From NCBI GenBank assembly GCA_044433305.1, contig JAWXTS010000041.1, positions 1 to 14,434 of the forward strand: a stretch of 14,434 nt of DNA, written 5' to 3'. The stretch comes from JAWXTS01 sp044433305 (GTDB taxonomy: Bacteria; Bacteroidota; Bacteroidia; Bacteroidales; Rikenellaceae). The first letter of the stretch is position 1, and each line of letters opens with the position of its first letter. The notes under the pieces were generated by a model. The model was not told where the DNA came from. It saw nothing but the letters and a program-made list of their open reading frames with translations, and did no database searches. The translations under genes were made by a program, and so were the position numbers. Of the stretch, positions 1-7,162 are shown piece after piece.

Positions 1-870
1 ATAGTAGGCCTAGGAGAAATTTTATGGGACGTGCTTCCCGAAGGTAAGAAAGTGGGTGGCGCACCTGGCAACTTTGCCTATCATGCCTCACAGTTCGGAT
101 TTAATGGTGCTGTGGTTAGTGCCGTAGGAAATGACAAACTGGGTGACGAACTGCTGGAAAATATCAACGACAAGGGCATAGCCGAATTTATTCAACGTGT
201 AGACTACCCTACGGGTACCGTGCAGGTCAAGCTAGATGGCAACGGCATCCCTATGTACGAAATACGCGAGGGCGTGGCATGGGACAACATACGCTTCACT
301 CCTAAGATTGAGGCTCTGGCTCAGAACTGCCAGACAGCTGTTTTTGGCTCTTTGGCCCAACGCAGTGCCGTAACGCGAAACACGATATATGAATTTCTGG
401 ATAACATGCCCGAGGGCGAGAACATCTACAAGATATTTGACATCAACCTTCGTCAGGGCTTCTACACCAAGCAGATAATCGAAGAATCGCTGCATAGGTG
501 TAATATATTGAAGATTAACGACGAGGAGCTAGTTGCCATAGGGCGAATTTTTGAAACCTCGGGAATAGACCTTCAAGATAAGTGCTGGCAGCTGTTAGAA
601 GAATATGGTCTCAAGATGTTGATTCTTACATGCGGAGTAAACGGCAGCTATATCTTCTCTGATGGCAATGTTTCTTTTGTGGCCACACCGAAGGTGGAGG
701 TTGCCGACACGGTAGGTGCTGGAGATTCTTTTACTGCCACATTTATTACCTCGATAATAAAAGGCAAGAGCGTTACCGAGGCTCATTTACATGCGGTGCG
801 CGTATCGGCATATATCTGTACTCAGAATGGAGCTATGCCATCTCTACCAGAGAATTTAATACACACATAA
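1..870 (+). CDS. PfkB-family sugar kinase, likely fructokinase (5' end outside window)
   Basis: The reading frame is open from base 1, so the true start lies upstream; 289 residues are present, close to a full-length kinase of about 295-300. The family phosphorylates sugars with ATP in the cytoplasm. The substrate-side motif GGAPGNFAYH is at about residues 19-28 and the C-terminal signature DTVGAGDSFTA at residues 236-246; the family's catalytic base is the second Asp of that signature (D242), and GAG forms the anion hole. FDINLR (about 137-142) and a GVNGSY loop also fit. The spacing of GGAPGN and the FDINLR block resemble bacterial fructokinases more than ribokinases or adenosine kinases, but the exact sugar cannot be fixed from sequence. 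The gene is convergent with the WG-repeat gene. Any neighbouring sugar-utilisation genes would be upstream, outside the window. Confidence 0.9.
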   Translation: MVGLGEILWDVLPEGKKVGGAPGNFAYHASQFGFNGAVVSAVGNDKLGDELLENINDKGIAEFIQRVDYPTGTVQVKLDGNGIPMYEIREGVAWDNIRFTPKIEALAQNCQTAVFGSLAQRSAVTRNTIYEFLDNMPEGENIYKIFDINLRQGFYTKQIIEESLHRCNILKINDEELVAIGRIFETSGIDLQDKCWQLLEEYGLKMLILTCGVNGSYIFSDGNVSFVATPKVEVADTVGAGDSFTATFITSIIKGKSVTEAHLHAVRVSAYICTQNGAMPSLPENLIHT

Positions 871-910
871 TATATATATTTTTTAGTAGGGTTATTCGTA
901 GTTAGTTGAA

Positions 911-949
911 GCAGGGGCTTTACAATCGGGGGGATTGTGAAGCCCTTGT
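911..949. terminator. Convergent intergenic hairpin, possible bidirectional terminator
   Basis: The arms at 912-927 and 933-948 form a stem of 16 pairs, including two G-U wobbles, with a five-G loop; the core is GGGCTT/AAGCCC and ACAATC/GATTGT. It sits between the stops of two convergent genes (870 and 953), the usual place for a shared terminator. Neither side has a proper T-run right after the stem, so it is not a textbook intrinsic terminator. It may act with Rho or as a 3'-end stabilising hairpin. Confidence 0.5.
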
Positions 950-952
950 GAT

Positions 953-2356
953 TTATGCTAGATGCTGAACTATCTTTTGTCCCATAGTGTCTATCAGGAA
1001 CTCATCACCACCCTGAACAACCAATGCCCTCCCATCACAGAAAGCATAGGCATCGTCATATATGAATGGGGTAATCTGACTACCACTCAAATCTATATAG
1101 CCGTACTTCTGGTCTCTTGATGCCACAAACATAGTCGCACTTGCAACAGACAGCCAGCGATATTCAAACGGCACAAGGACGTTACCTTCGACATCCATAA
1201 CACCAAAGTAGCCATCTACGCTAGCAAGGATAGTTCTATTGCAGCCGTTCCACTCTAGGGTTTCGTACTCTATGGGCACAACAATATTGTTATGAGCATC
1301 TATAAGGCCATACAAATCATCACGCATGACAACGGCATAACTATCTTCAAAGCCACCAGCCCAATCATACTCCAGAGCAATAACCTCTCTGCCATTGGTA
1401 TCAACATAGCCCCAGCACTCCTGCCTCTCAACCACGATAAGCCCAGACTCTACCCTTGAGAAATAGTCGTAATCATTCAATAGTTTGTCTAGAGTAAGCT
1501 TAGATACTTTATCCTCTATATCATTCCAGTGGCTATTATCACCACAAACAATATTCAAATCTGCAAGTCCCTTCAGCAAATCACACTTCTGAGATGGTTT
1601 AATAATATCCGTTGCAACATTTTCCAACACCTCACAAGCCTCATCTAATATGCTATACTCGTACTGAGCTGCCACCTTACGCAACACTGGCAGGTAGCTT
1701 CGTAGAGCCGACGAGGGGAAACTATTCATCGCACCAAAGCATATCTTGAAAGGTATATCACTTCTGAGTAGCACCATCAACAGCGCGAAGGCCAAATGAT
1801 TCTGGAATGTATGTATGCCTTTTTCATAATTCACAACCTTAACAGAATCTCCATCGACAAATATATCATCCCATCGTAGCTTAAACTCGATATTTGACTC
1901 GCTCAAGAACAAGCACAGCAAGCGGACATATTCCTTTCTAAGGCTATCAAAACGCGCCAAATCTTTATCTGCATACGCCGCGATTATGGCCTGAGCAAAA
2001 GTTTCACCTTCAATGTCTCTGGTCAACAGAACATCTAGTTTATAAGCCTGTCCACTATTATCGAAAACCAACATCTCGCGCTCTAGCAGCTGCACAGGGG
2101 CAAGATATTTCTTGTCCACACCACTAAGCCCATTTATCAAATCAAGCTGAGAGCAAGATACAGACTTCTCGGTATCAACATGGCACGAAAGTATCCATCG
2201 CTGCTTGTCTACAACGACCTTCAATCTGAGTACTCCGCGCGCGAAGCTAAATACCACATCATCCTCAACGCCTCTAGCTTCTAGTCTTTTGAGAGTCGAG
2301 AATCGTTCACTAGGATTGAACACTGATTCTAAAATCGAACTTATTAATAGCACCAT
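953..2356 (-). CDS. WG-repeat protein with N-terminal pseudokinase-like domain
   Basis: 467 residues with no signal peptide or membrane segment, so probably cytoplasmic. The C-terminal part (about 300-467) has at least four WG-type repeats of about 35-40 residues, each of the form xWGYVDxxGxxVxPxxYD (for example CWGYVDTNGREVIALEYD, then YGLIDAHNNIVVPIEYE, FGVMDVEGNVLVPFEY and YGYIDLSGSQITPFIYD). WG repeats form beta-propeller or solenoid-like binding surfaces. The N-terminal half aligns with the kinase two genes upstream: residues 83-122 match kinase residues 91-130 without gaps, 14 of 40 identical, including YLA and IEGET. The kinase landmarks are replaced: Lys70 by Ser57, His174 by Glu157, Asp176 by Lys159, Asn181 by Asp164 and Asp194 by Asn176. 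It is therefore read as a catalytically dead paralogue joined to a WG binding module. The start codon lies 1 nt after the vWA stop, pointing to translational coupling. Its partner or ligand is unknown. Confidence 0.85.
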   Translation of the reverse strand: MVLLISSILESVFNPSERFSTLKRLEARGVEDDVVFSFARGVLRLKVVVDKQRWILSCHVDTEKSVSCSQLDLINGLSGVDKKYLAPVQLLEREMLVFDNSGQAYKLDVLLTRDIEGETFAQAIIAAYADKDLARFDSLRKEYVRLLCLFLSESNIEFKLRWDDIFVDGDSVKVVNYEKGIHTFQNHLAFALLMVLLRSDIPFKICFGAMNSFPSSALRSYLPVLRKVAAQYEYSILDEACEVLENVATDIIKPSQKCDLLKGLADLNIVCGDNSHWNDIEDKVSKLTLDKLLNDYDYFSRVESGLIVVERQECWGYVDTNGREVIALEYDWAGGFEDSYAVVMRDDLYGLIDAHNNIVVPIEYETLEWNGCNRTILASVDGYFGVMDVEGNVLVPFEYRWLSVASATMFVASRDQKYGYIDLSGSQITPFIYDDAYAFCDGRALVVQGGDEFLIDTMGQKIVQHLA

Positions 2357-2357
2357 A

Positions 2358-3218
2358 CTACAAGAGATTTATACTTGCCGAACCGATATTCAAGATACCC
2401 AGCAGCTTATTCATATCCGTATTATAGCAAACACCTCTGAATGAACCAGTGGCTTTGGCTAGGGTAATACTTTCTATATAACTAGTATATTCGTCTGGCA
2501 AGCTCGACGACATATCATACAGCAACTCAGCATATTTGTGTGTAGACAGATTATCCTTATTGCACGGGAACATAAGTACATTCTGCTCCGACTCACTAGC
2601 AAGGTGTATATTAAAGAGTTTGGTCTGCTGCTCTGGAGAACCTAGCGACTTAATCTTCTGGGCCACGTCCTCAAGCTGAGCATAGCTAGCATCACTGGCC
2701 TCACCATCAGAGATATTAAACACCATGGGCGCAATATGGTTCTCACGCCTATGTGCCAAAAGCCAAGCACTCAACATATCAAAGGTAGTGTTCAATGCCT
2801 TGAACATCGGTGTATTACCATTTGAGGCTGGCTCTATCCATCTTTTCTGCTCGATGGTAGAGATTATGGTTTTGCCTGAGGGCAGCACGCGCTCACGCGA
2901 CAAGTTGCATCTGCAAATAAAGCTCTCAGCAAGATTGCTAATAGATATAAACGGCGCGACTATGCTAGGCGTGAGCATGGAGTTCACCCCAGAGCCTGAG
3001 TAGCTCAACACCGCAATATCAAAATAATCACGGTACGCGCCCTCAACCTTGCATCTTAAAAGTAATTCTGAAAGCATCATATCAACAATCTCTGCTAGGG
3101 CCTGAGCCTTGGTCTTGATAGTTCCATGGTGGTTTATCTTTTCAGACATAGATCCCGACTGGTCTATCAACACAACGATTGCAGCGGGAGTGTTGCGTGT
3201 AATACGTGCTTTATTCAT
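2358..3218 (-). CDS. von Willebrand factor A domain protein (TerY-like)
   Basis: 286 residues, essentially a single vWA domain, with no signal peptide. The metal-ion-dependent adhesion site looks complete: DQSGSMS gives D19-x-S21-x-S23, GNTPMF supplies T136 and NISDGEASD supplies D171. vWA domains with an intact site bind divalent metal and mediate protein-protein contacts. Intracellular versions such as TerY occur beside kinases and phosphatases in bacterial stress modules. It lies between the kinase (11 nt upstream) and the WG/pseudokinase gene (1 nt downstream), so it is likely the scaffold or substrate of that kinase system. No PP2C phosphatase gene is visible in the window, unlike the described TerY-kinase-phosphatase triads. 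The domain assignment is firm; the role is inferred from context. Confidence 0.9.
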   Translation of the reverse strand: MNKARITRNTPAAIVVLIDQSGSMSEKINHHGTIKTKAQALAEIVDMMLSELLLRCKVEGAYRDYFDIAVLSYSGSGVNSMLTPSIVAPFISISNLAESFICRCNLSRERVLPSGKTIISTIEQKRWIEPASNGNTPMFKALNTTFDMLSAWLLAHRRENHIAPMVFNISDGEASDASYAQLEDVAQKIKSLGSPEQQTKLFNIHLASESEQNVLMFPCNKDNLSTHKYAELLYDMSSSLPDEYTSYIESITLAKATGSFRGVCYNTDMNKLLGILNIGSASINLL

Positions 3219-3229
3219 CTATCTAATTT

Positions 3230-4228
3230 TTATACAGTAGTTCTTTCTGTTGTTTTGAGGCTATAAAGTATGCCCCTTAGCTGCTCTATCCTTGCGTCTT
3301 GATTCAGACAAACCGCATCTAGCAGCGCGCCTAAGGCCTGCCCTGAGAACCGTTGCCTCAACATGTCAACAGCATCAAGCTGCTTGATTTGATAGGCCTT
3401 AAGTTTTTTTGCTCTACCTCCTGATGATATTACAGCTGGGTCAAACAATATATTCTCGCCCCTATTAAGGCGTGAGTACAACTCTGGACTCTCGACAAGA
3501 ACATGCAGGCTCAGAGAAATCAACGCCAGAGGATAGTCATCCAGCCACATGCCCACATCCTCACTGGTGCGGCTAGGGTGCTGATAGTCTACCGAGAAAA
3601 CCATGCTAGGGCTATAACAACTCTCAGGCACATAGATATTATCATAATCTACGAGCTTTATATTCATCTCAGAGTCGACAATAATATTATCTCCCTTGAT
3701 GTCTCCATGTGCAAAAGGCTGGTCGAGCAACCATAAAGCAAAGGTATCGAAGTTTAGCGACAACAGTCTCAACTTTTCAAGATTATGCTCTTCAAAGTCA
3801 CCAGCACGATTCACCACACGCACCAATCGCCTAATAACACGAGAAAGCGTCTCGCCCTCGATCCACTCCATAACAGAAACGGGGAAGTAGTCTGCTTCCC
3901 CATTTTCGTTGTATACATATAACTCGTTATCTAGATATTTGGTCCTTGCAAGGTAGTCAGAATCGATATTACTAATATAATCTGCATTAGAATCTCTTCC
4001 TCCCTCACCCAAGTAGCACTTTAAAGCATAGGGCCGACCCGCTCCAAGACTCAGAGGGTCGGCACTCAACGACACCTTGAATACCGCTGCCCAAGCACCA
4101 CAATACAATAGTGGCGAGCCATCATAATCTAAACAAGGTTCTATCTCGCCCAAGCAAACAGTAAGCCCCAAAGAGTTCGTCACGCTCTCCTTATACATAC
4201 TTACTGTGGGCAAGAAAGCCTTACTCAT
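3230..4228 (-). CDS. Protein kinase-like protein (Ser/Thr kinase fold)
   Basis: 332 residues, soluble. Kinase landmarks are in the right order: a reduced nucleotide loop GAWAAVFKV at 44-52, the ATP-anchoring lysine in YALKCY (K70), a hinge-like stretch VSVMEWIEGETL at 117-128, the catalytic loop HGDIKGDN at 174-181 (D176, K178, N181) and a metal-binding DYD at 194-196 in place of DFG. ED at 223-224 and the following hydrophobic helix resemble the C-lobe. The catalytic residues are all present, so it is probably active, although HGD in place of HRD and the poor glycine loop place it among atypical bacterial kinases. The start is 2 nt after the DAHP synthase stop, with no room for a separate promoter. 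Together with the vWA and WG/pseudokinase genes it forms a three-gene signalling cassette. An aminoglycoside-phosphotransferase-like enzyme is the main alternative, but the paired proteins favour protein phosphorylation. Confidence 0.85.
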   Translation of the reverse strand: MSKAFLPTVSMYKESVTNSLGLTVCLGEIEPCLDYDGSPLLYCGAWAAVFKVSLSADPLSLGAGRPYALKCYLGEGGRDSNADYISNIDSDYLARTKYLDNELYVYNENGEADYFPVSVMEWIEGETLSRVIRRLVRVVNRAGDFEEHNLEKLRLLSLNFDTFALWLLDQPFAHGDIKGDNIIVDSEMNIKLVDYDNIYVPESCYSPSMVFSVDYQHPSRTSEDVGMWLDDYPLALISLSLHVLVESPELYSRLNRGENILFDPAVISSGGRAKKLKAYQIKQLDAVDMLRQRFSGQALGALLDAVCLNQDARIEQLRGILYSLKTTERTTV

Positions 4229-4230
4229 AA

Positions 4231-5292
4231 CTAAAGACTATCGTTCATAATTTTGTTCTGGCGGTTGATACTCTCAAGGTGGATAGCCTCAAGTACCGTT
4301 GTCAAGAAGTCTCTGCTTAGGTTCAAGTCCTTAGACTCGGTGATAACTCTCTCGACAATGCTCTGCCAGCGGTCACCCTGAAGGATGGCCACGTTATTCT
4401 CTTTCTTGATAGAACCGATTTTATCTGCAACCTCCATTCTGCGACCCAAAAGCGAGAACACATCAGCATCAATAAGGTCAATCTCGCTACGTAGCTTGCT
4501 CAACGCCTCTTGCGCCTGAGGGCTATCAACCTTACCAGCACGCCATTGTACAGAGTCCAAGAAAGAAATCAAATCATCTGGAGTAAGCTGTTGCGCTGCA
4601 TCACTCCATGCCTCAGCAGGGCAAAGGTGACTCTCGACCATAAGACCATTAAAGCGCAAATCAGCACTAGCCTGAGCAATCTCCAAAAGGTAGTCTCTGC
4701 AACCTGAGATATGTGATGGATCACAAATCATCGGCATCTCTGGGAAGCGACTGCGCATCTCGATTGCAAGGTGCCACATAGGTGCATTACGGTATTTTGA
4801 AGCTCCATACATAGAGAAGCCACGGTGGATAAGACCTACATTCTCGACACCAACTTTCTGAAGGCGAGCCACGGCTCCAGCCCAAAGATCCAAGTCAGCG
4901 TGCATAGGGTTCTTAACAAGGATAGGTTTGTTTGTGCCTTTAAGTGCATCAGCAATATCCTGAACACTAAAAGGGTTTACTGTTGTGCGAGCACCTATCC
5001 ATAGCATATCGGCGTCAAACTCTAGTGCAGCCTCAGCGTGACGAGCATTTGCAATCTCGACTCCATAAGGAAGTCCTGTAATTTCGCGTGCACGATTCAT
5101 CCATGCAAGGCCTTTGATACCTATACCCTCAAAGCTACCTGGTTTGGTACGAGGTTTCCAGATACCTGCTCTAAGCATGTTTACACGTCCCGAGGCAGCA
5201 ATGGCACGGCATGTTTCTACGGTTTGCTCCTCGGTTTCGGCAGAGCATGGACCTGAGATGATGAATGGGTGTTGTGATCTAATGTCTATCAT
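4231..5292 (-). CDS. Bifunctional DAHP synthase / chorismate mutase
   Basis: 353 residues. The N-terminal domain (about 1-250) is a type I-beta DAHP synthase, which condenses phosphoenolpyruvate and erythrose 4-phosphate, the first step of the shikimate pathway. The C-terminal domain (about 260-345) is an AroQ-type chorismate mutase that makes prephenate. Visible motifs are GPCSAE (14-19), KPRTKPGSF (47-55), LVKNP (125-129), IHRGFS (155-160), CDPSH (190-194) and MVESH (218-222); C16, H156, E220 and D191 are at positions expected for metal binding. The mutase part shows LRSEIDLIDADVFSLLGRR with downstream K291 and K296-K297. This fusion is known from Bacteroidota such as Porphyromonas and Prevotella, where prephenate binding to the mutase domain feedback-inhibits the synthase. 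It follows tyrA by 6 nt and is third gene of the operon. In many Bacteroides an aminotransferase gene lies in this cluster; none is present here. Confidence 0.96.
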   Translation of the reverse strand: MIDIRSQHPFIISGPCSAETEEQTVETCRAIAASGRVNMLRAGIWKPRTKPGSFEGIGIKGLAWMNRAREITGLPYGVEIANARHAEAALEFDADMLWIGARTTVNPFSVQDIADALKGTNKPILVKNPMHADLDLWAGAVARLQKVGVENVGLIHRGFSMYGASKYRNAPMWHLAIEMRSRFPEMPMICDPSHISGCRDYLLEIAQASADLRFNGLMVESHLCPAEAWSDAAQQLTPDDLISFLDSVQWRAGKVDSPQAQEALSKLRSEIDLIDADVFSLLGRRMEVADKIGSIKKENNVAILQGDRWQSIVERVITESKDLNLSRDFLTTVLEAIHLESINRQNKIMNDSL

Positions 5293-5298
5293 AATCTT

Positions 5299-6138
5299 TT
5301 ATTTTAAAATTCTTCTTATTGTATTTGCTTTCTTGATAAGCTCTTCGAGTTCGGTACGATCGCCCTTCTCTAAAACTTTCTTGATTATTTGTAGTTGATG
5401 AATATGCTCTCTTAGTACATCCAGAACATTAAAGCGGTTCTGCATAAAGATTGGAGACCACATGGTGTAAGAACTCTTTGCAAGACGTACCGTGCTCTCG
5501 AAACCTGCACCTGCCAAGTCAAATATTCTGTCCTCCTCGCGCTCCTTATCCAACACGGTAAGTGCCAGAGCAAAAGATGTCACGTGCGAAATATGAGAGA
5601 TATAGGCTGCATGGACATCATGGTCTTCGGCTGCCATATACTTGATTGGCATATCAAGCTTGGTATATATTCCCTCGACAAGATTCACAGCATCCTCGTC
5701 GCTACGATGTTTGTCGCAGATAACAAGTACTCTGCCGCTGAAGCCTGTGCTAACGGCTGACTCAGGGCCTGAGTTCTCTGTACCCCACATAGGGTGAGTA
5801 AGCACGAAGCGAGCACGGCGTGGGTGGCAGTCGATAATCTCGCTAAGCTCGCCCTTGGTCGAACCCATATCTATAACCACCTGAGAGGTGACCTTATTCA
5901 AAACTTTGATTGCCAGTAGCGGAATAGTATCAACGGGAGTCGACAAGACTATCATCTCAGACTGCTCGATGGCCTCGTCCAATGGAAGCATCTCATCTAC
6001 TATGCCTCGCTCAATGGCTGTTTTACCATGTTCCTCATTATGGTCTACACCAATGATTCTATGAGCTATATTATTTTTTCGTAGGGAAAGTGCAAACGAA
6101 CCACCTATAAGTCCTACTCCAATTATTGTTATTACCAT
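5299..6138 (-). CDS. tyrA: Prephenate dehydrogenase
   Basis: 279 residues. It oxidatively decarboxylates prephenate to 4-hydroxyphenylpyruvate, the precursor of tyrosine, using NAD(P). The N-terminal Rossmann motif IIGVGLIGGS is at residues 5-14. STPVDTIP (66-73), DMGSTKG (90-96), THPMWGTENSGP (114-125) and the family's HISH motif (H182-x-x-H185) follow; the substrate-binding and catalytic histidines fall in the last two blocks. The C-terminal helical dimerisation region ends with a charged coil and there is no ACT domain or mutase fusion, so tyrosine feedback at this enzyme is not obvious from sequence. It lies 13 nt after pheA and 6 nt before the DAHP synthase-mutase, so the prephenate-consuming enzymes are adjacent to the prephenate-making one. 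Confidence 0.95.
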   Translation of the reverse strand: MVITIIGVGLIGGSFALSLRKNNIAHRIIGVDHNEEHGKTAIERGIVDEMLPLDEAIEQSEMIVLSTPVDTIPLLAIKVLNKVTSQVVIDMGSTKGELSEIIDCHPRRARFVLTHPMWGTENSGPESAVSTGFSGRVLVICDKHRSDEDAVNLVEGIYTKLDMPIKYMAAEDHDVHAAYISHISHVTSFALALTVLDKEREEDRIFDLAGAGFESTVRLAKSSYTMWSPIFMQNRFNVLDVLREHIHQLQIIKKVLEKGDRTELEELIKKANTIRRILK

Positions 6139-6151
6139 AACCTTAAAAATC

Positions 6152-6973
6152 TTATTTATTCAATCCACTGCGGTAGATACCGTATACATGTACCTGTTGT
6201 GCTGTGGCGTATATCTTCTCTATGATGTTGTTGTAATCAGCGGCTGAGTCAAACTCGAAGTCTATGTGGAACATATAGCTCCATGGCTCGTTGGCAACAG
6301 GAGACGACTGTATCTTGGTCATATTAACATCTCGCAACTGCTCTAGAACAGACAACAGCGAACCTTGCTCATGTTTGGTTGTGAAGCACAAAGAAGCCTT
6401 ATTAGCATTTTCAACTATCTGATGGCGGTTGCGCTGTATAATCAAAAAGCGGGTATGGTTATTCTTTATGGTGTGTATGTCTTGGGTAAGAATCTCCAAG
6501 CCGAACATCTCGGCAGCAATGTTTCCTGCTACGGCAGCAGCGTTGCGCAAACCTTTCTCAGCAATGTTGCGAGCGGCACCAGCCGTGTCACTCATCTCAA
6601 CCAAACGCCAAGGATGCTCATCAAGGTAGTCTGAGCTTTGCAACAAAGCGATAGGATGAGAATGAACCTCCTCTATGTCCTCTAGCTTAACTCCTGGCAA
6701 GGCTATTAGATGCTGGCGGATAGGCAAATAATATTCTCCAATGATATGCAAGTCAGAATTTTGCAATATAGTATAGTTTGCCAAAATACTACCTGCGATA
6801 GAGTTCTCTATGGCCATAACGCCATAGTCGGCCTCGAGGTTCTCCACTCGGCTTGCAAGCTGTCTAAATGTAGTGCAGCAAAGGATTTCTGCATCCTCAC
6901 CTAAACACTCACGTGCCACAATATGGTGGAATGAGCCTTGATAACCCTGAATTGCTACTTTTGGTTTTTTCAT
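6152..6973 (-). CDS. pheA: Prephenate dehydratase with C-terminal ACT domain
   Basis: 273 residues, no chorismate mutase fusion. It converts prephenate to phenylpyruvate, the phenylalanine precursor. The catalytic region (about 1-180) contains AIENS (54-58), SDTAGAARNIAEKG (128-141) and NHTRF, with the family's key Thr-Arg-Phe at 174-176. The ACT domain (about 193-270) should bind phenylalanine as feedback inhibitor. Its two effector motifs are GSLL (204-207) in place of the usual GALV and IQSSP (221-225) where most homologues read IESRP. The ATG at 6973 is the first start after the attenuator terminator; an earlier in-frame start would place the coding region inside the terminator stem. It is the first gene of the aromatic operon and the one directly preceded by the Phe/Tyr-rich leader. 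Confidence 0.96.
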   Translation of the reverse strand: MKKPKVAIQGYQGSFHHIVARECLGEDAEILCCTTFRQLASRVENLEADYGVMAIENSIAGSILANYTILQNSDLHIIGEYYLPIRQHLIALPGVKLEDIEEVHSHPIALLQSSDYLDEHPWRLVEMSDTAGAARNIAEKGLRNAAAVAGNIAAEMFGLEILTQDIHTIKNNHTRFLIIQRNRHQIVENANKASLCFTTKHEQGSLLSVLEQLRDVNMTKIQSSPVANEPWSYMFHIDFEFDSAADYNNIIEKIYATAQQVHVYGIYRSGLNK

Positions 6974-6990
6974 AAGTTTACGTTCTAAAC

Positions 6991-7020
6991 AAAAAAATCC
7001 CAGTCATAATGACCGAGATT
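6991..7020 (-). terminator. Intrinsic terminator of the pheA leader (attenuator)
   Basis: Read on the - strand, an 11-pair stem (arms 7020-7010 and 7006-6996, two G-U wobbles, loop TTA) is followed by a run of seven T. It lies between the leader peptide stop (7055) and the pheA ATG (6973), so it can only stop transcription before the operon. Its 5' arm contains TCTCGGTC (7018-7011), which is also complementary to an upstream leader segment, the basis for a switch. Confidence 0.88.
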
Positions 7021-7090
7021 ATATTATTAATTTTATTCTTTAGTATGCAAAATTTTAACAATAAAGTCCCGGTCTACTTTGGCTAAAGTA
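7011..7090 (-). promoter_or_regulatory. Attenuator switch: pause hairpin and antiterminator pairing
   Basis: Two exclusive structures can be drawn in the leader RNA. First, TACTTT (7090-7085) pairs with AAAGTA (7080-7075) around a four-base loop, overlapping the last Phe/Tyr codons. Second, GACCGGGA (7074-7067) pairs over eight positions (one wobble) with TCTCGGTC (7018-7011), the 5' arm of the terminator; TTTATT/AATAAA inside the loop could extend it. Codons 20-22 of the leader peptide cover the antiterminator arm, and the stop codon lies 10 nt beyond it. A ribosome that reaches the stop would cover that arm and allow termination, whereas one stalled in codons 7-16 would leave it free. The geometry is inferred by hand, without energy calculation. 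Confidence 0.7.
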
Positions 7091-7132
7091 AAAATAAAAG
7101 AAGAAACCAAAATATGACAAAGATGTATTCAA
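7055..7132 (-). CDS. Phe/Tyr-rich leader peptide (pheL-like)
   Basis: A 25-codon open frame ends at TAA (7057-7055). Codons 7-16 encode YFGFFFYFYF, that is six Phe and three Tyr in ten residues, using both TTT and TTC and both TAT and TAC, so this is not just a T-run. Codon 24 is a further Tyr. There is no ATG; the frame is closed upstream by TAA, and TTG at 7132 is the best start, with TTG at 7120 as an alternative. The upstream sequence is A-rich with no Shine-Dalgarno, normal for Bacteroidota. Placed between a promoter box and a terminator directly before pheA-tyrA-DAHP synthase, it has the features of an attenuation sensor: stalling at Phe or Tyr codons would report low charged tRNA. Start choice is uncertain; the coding call is strong from context. 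Confidence 0.8.
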   Translation of the reverse strand: MNTSLSYFGFFFYFYFSQSRPGLYC

Positions 7133-7162
7133 CGCTTTACTGTTTTAAGTTTTTATTCTCTG

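Noticed and set aside
4229..4330. Independent promoter for the kinase cassette
   Set aside because: I looked on the - strand for TAnnTTTG in the end of the DAHP synthase gene and found no match with sensible spacing.
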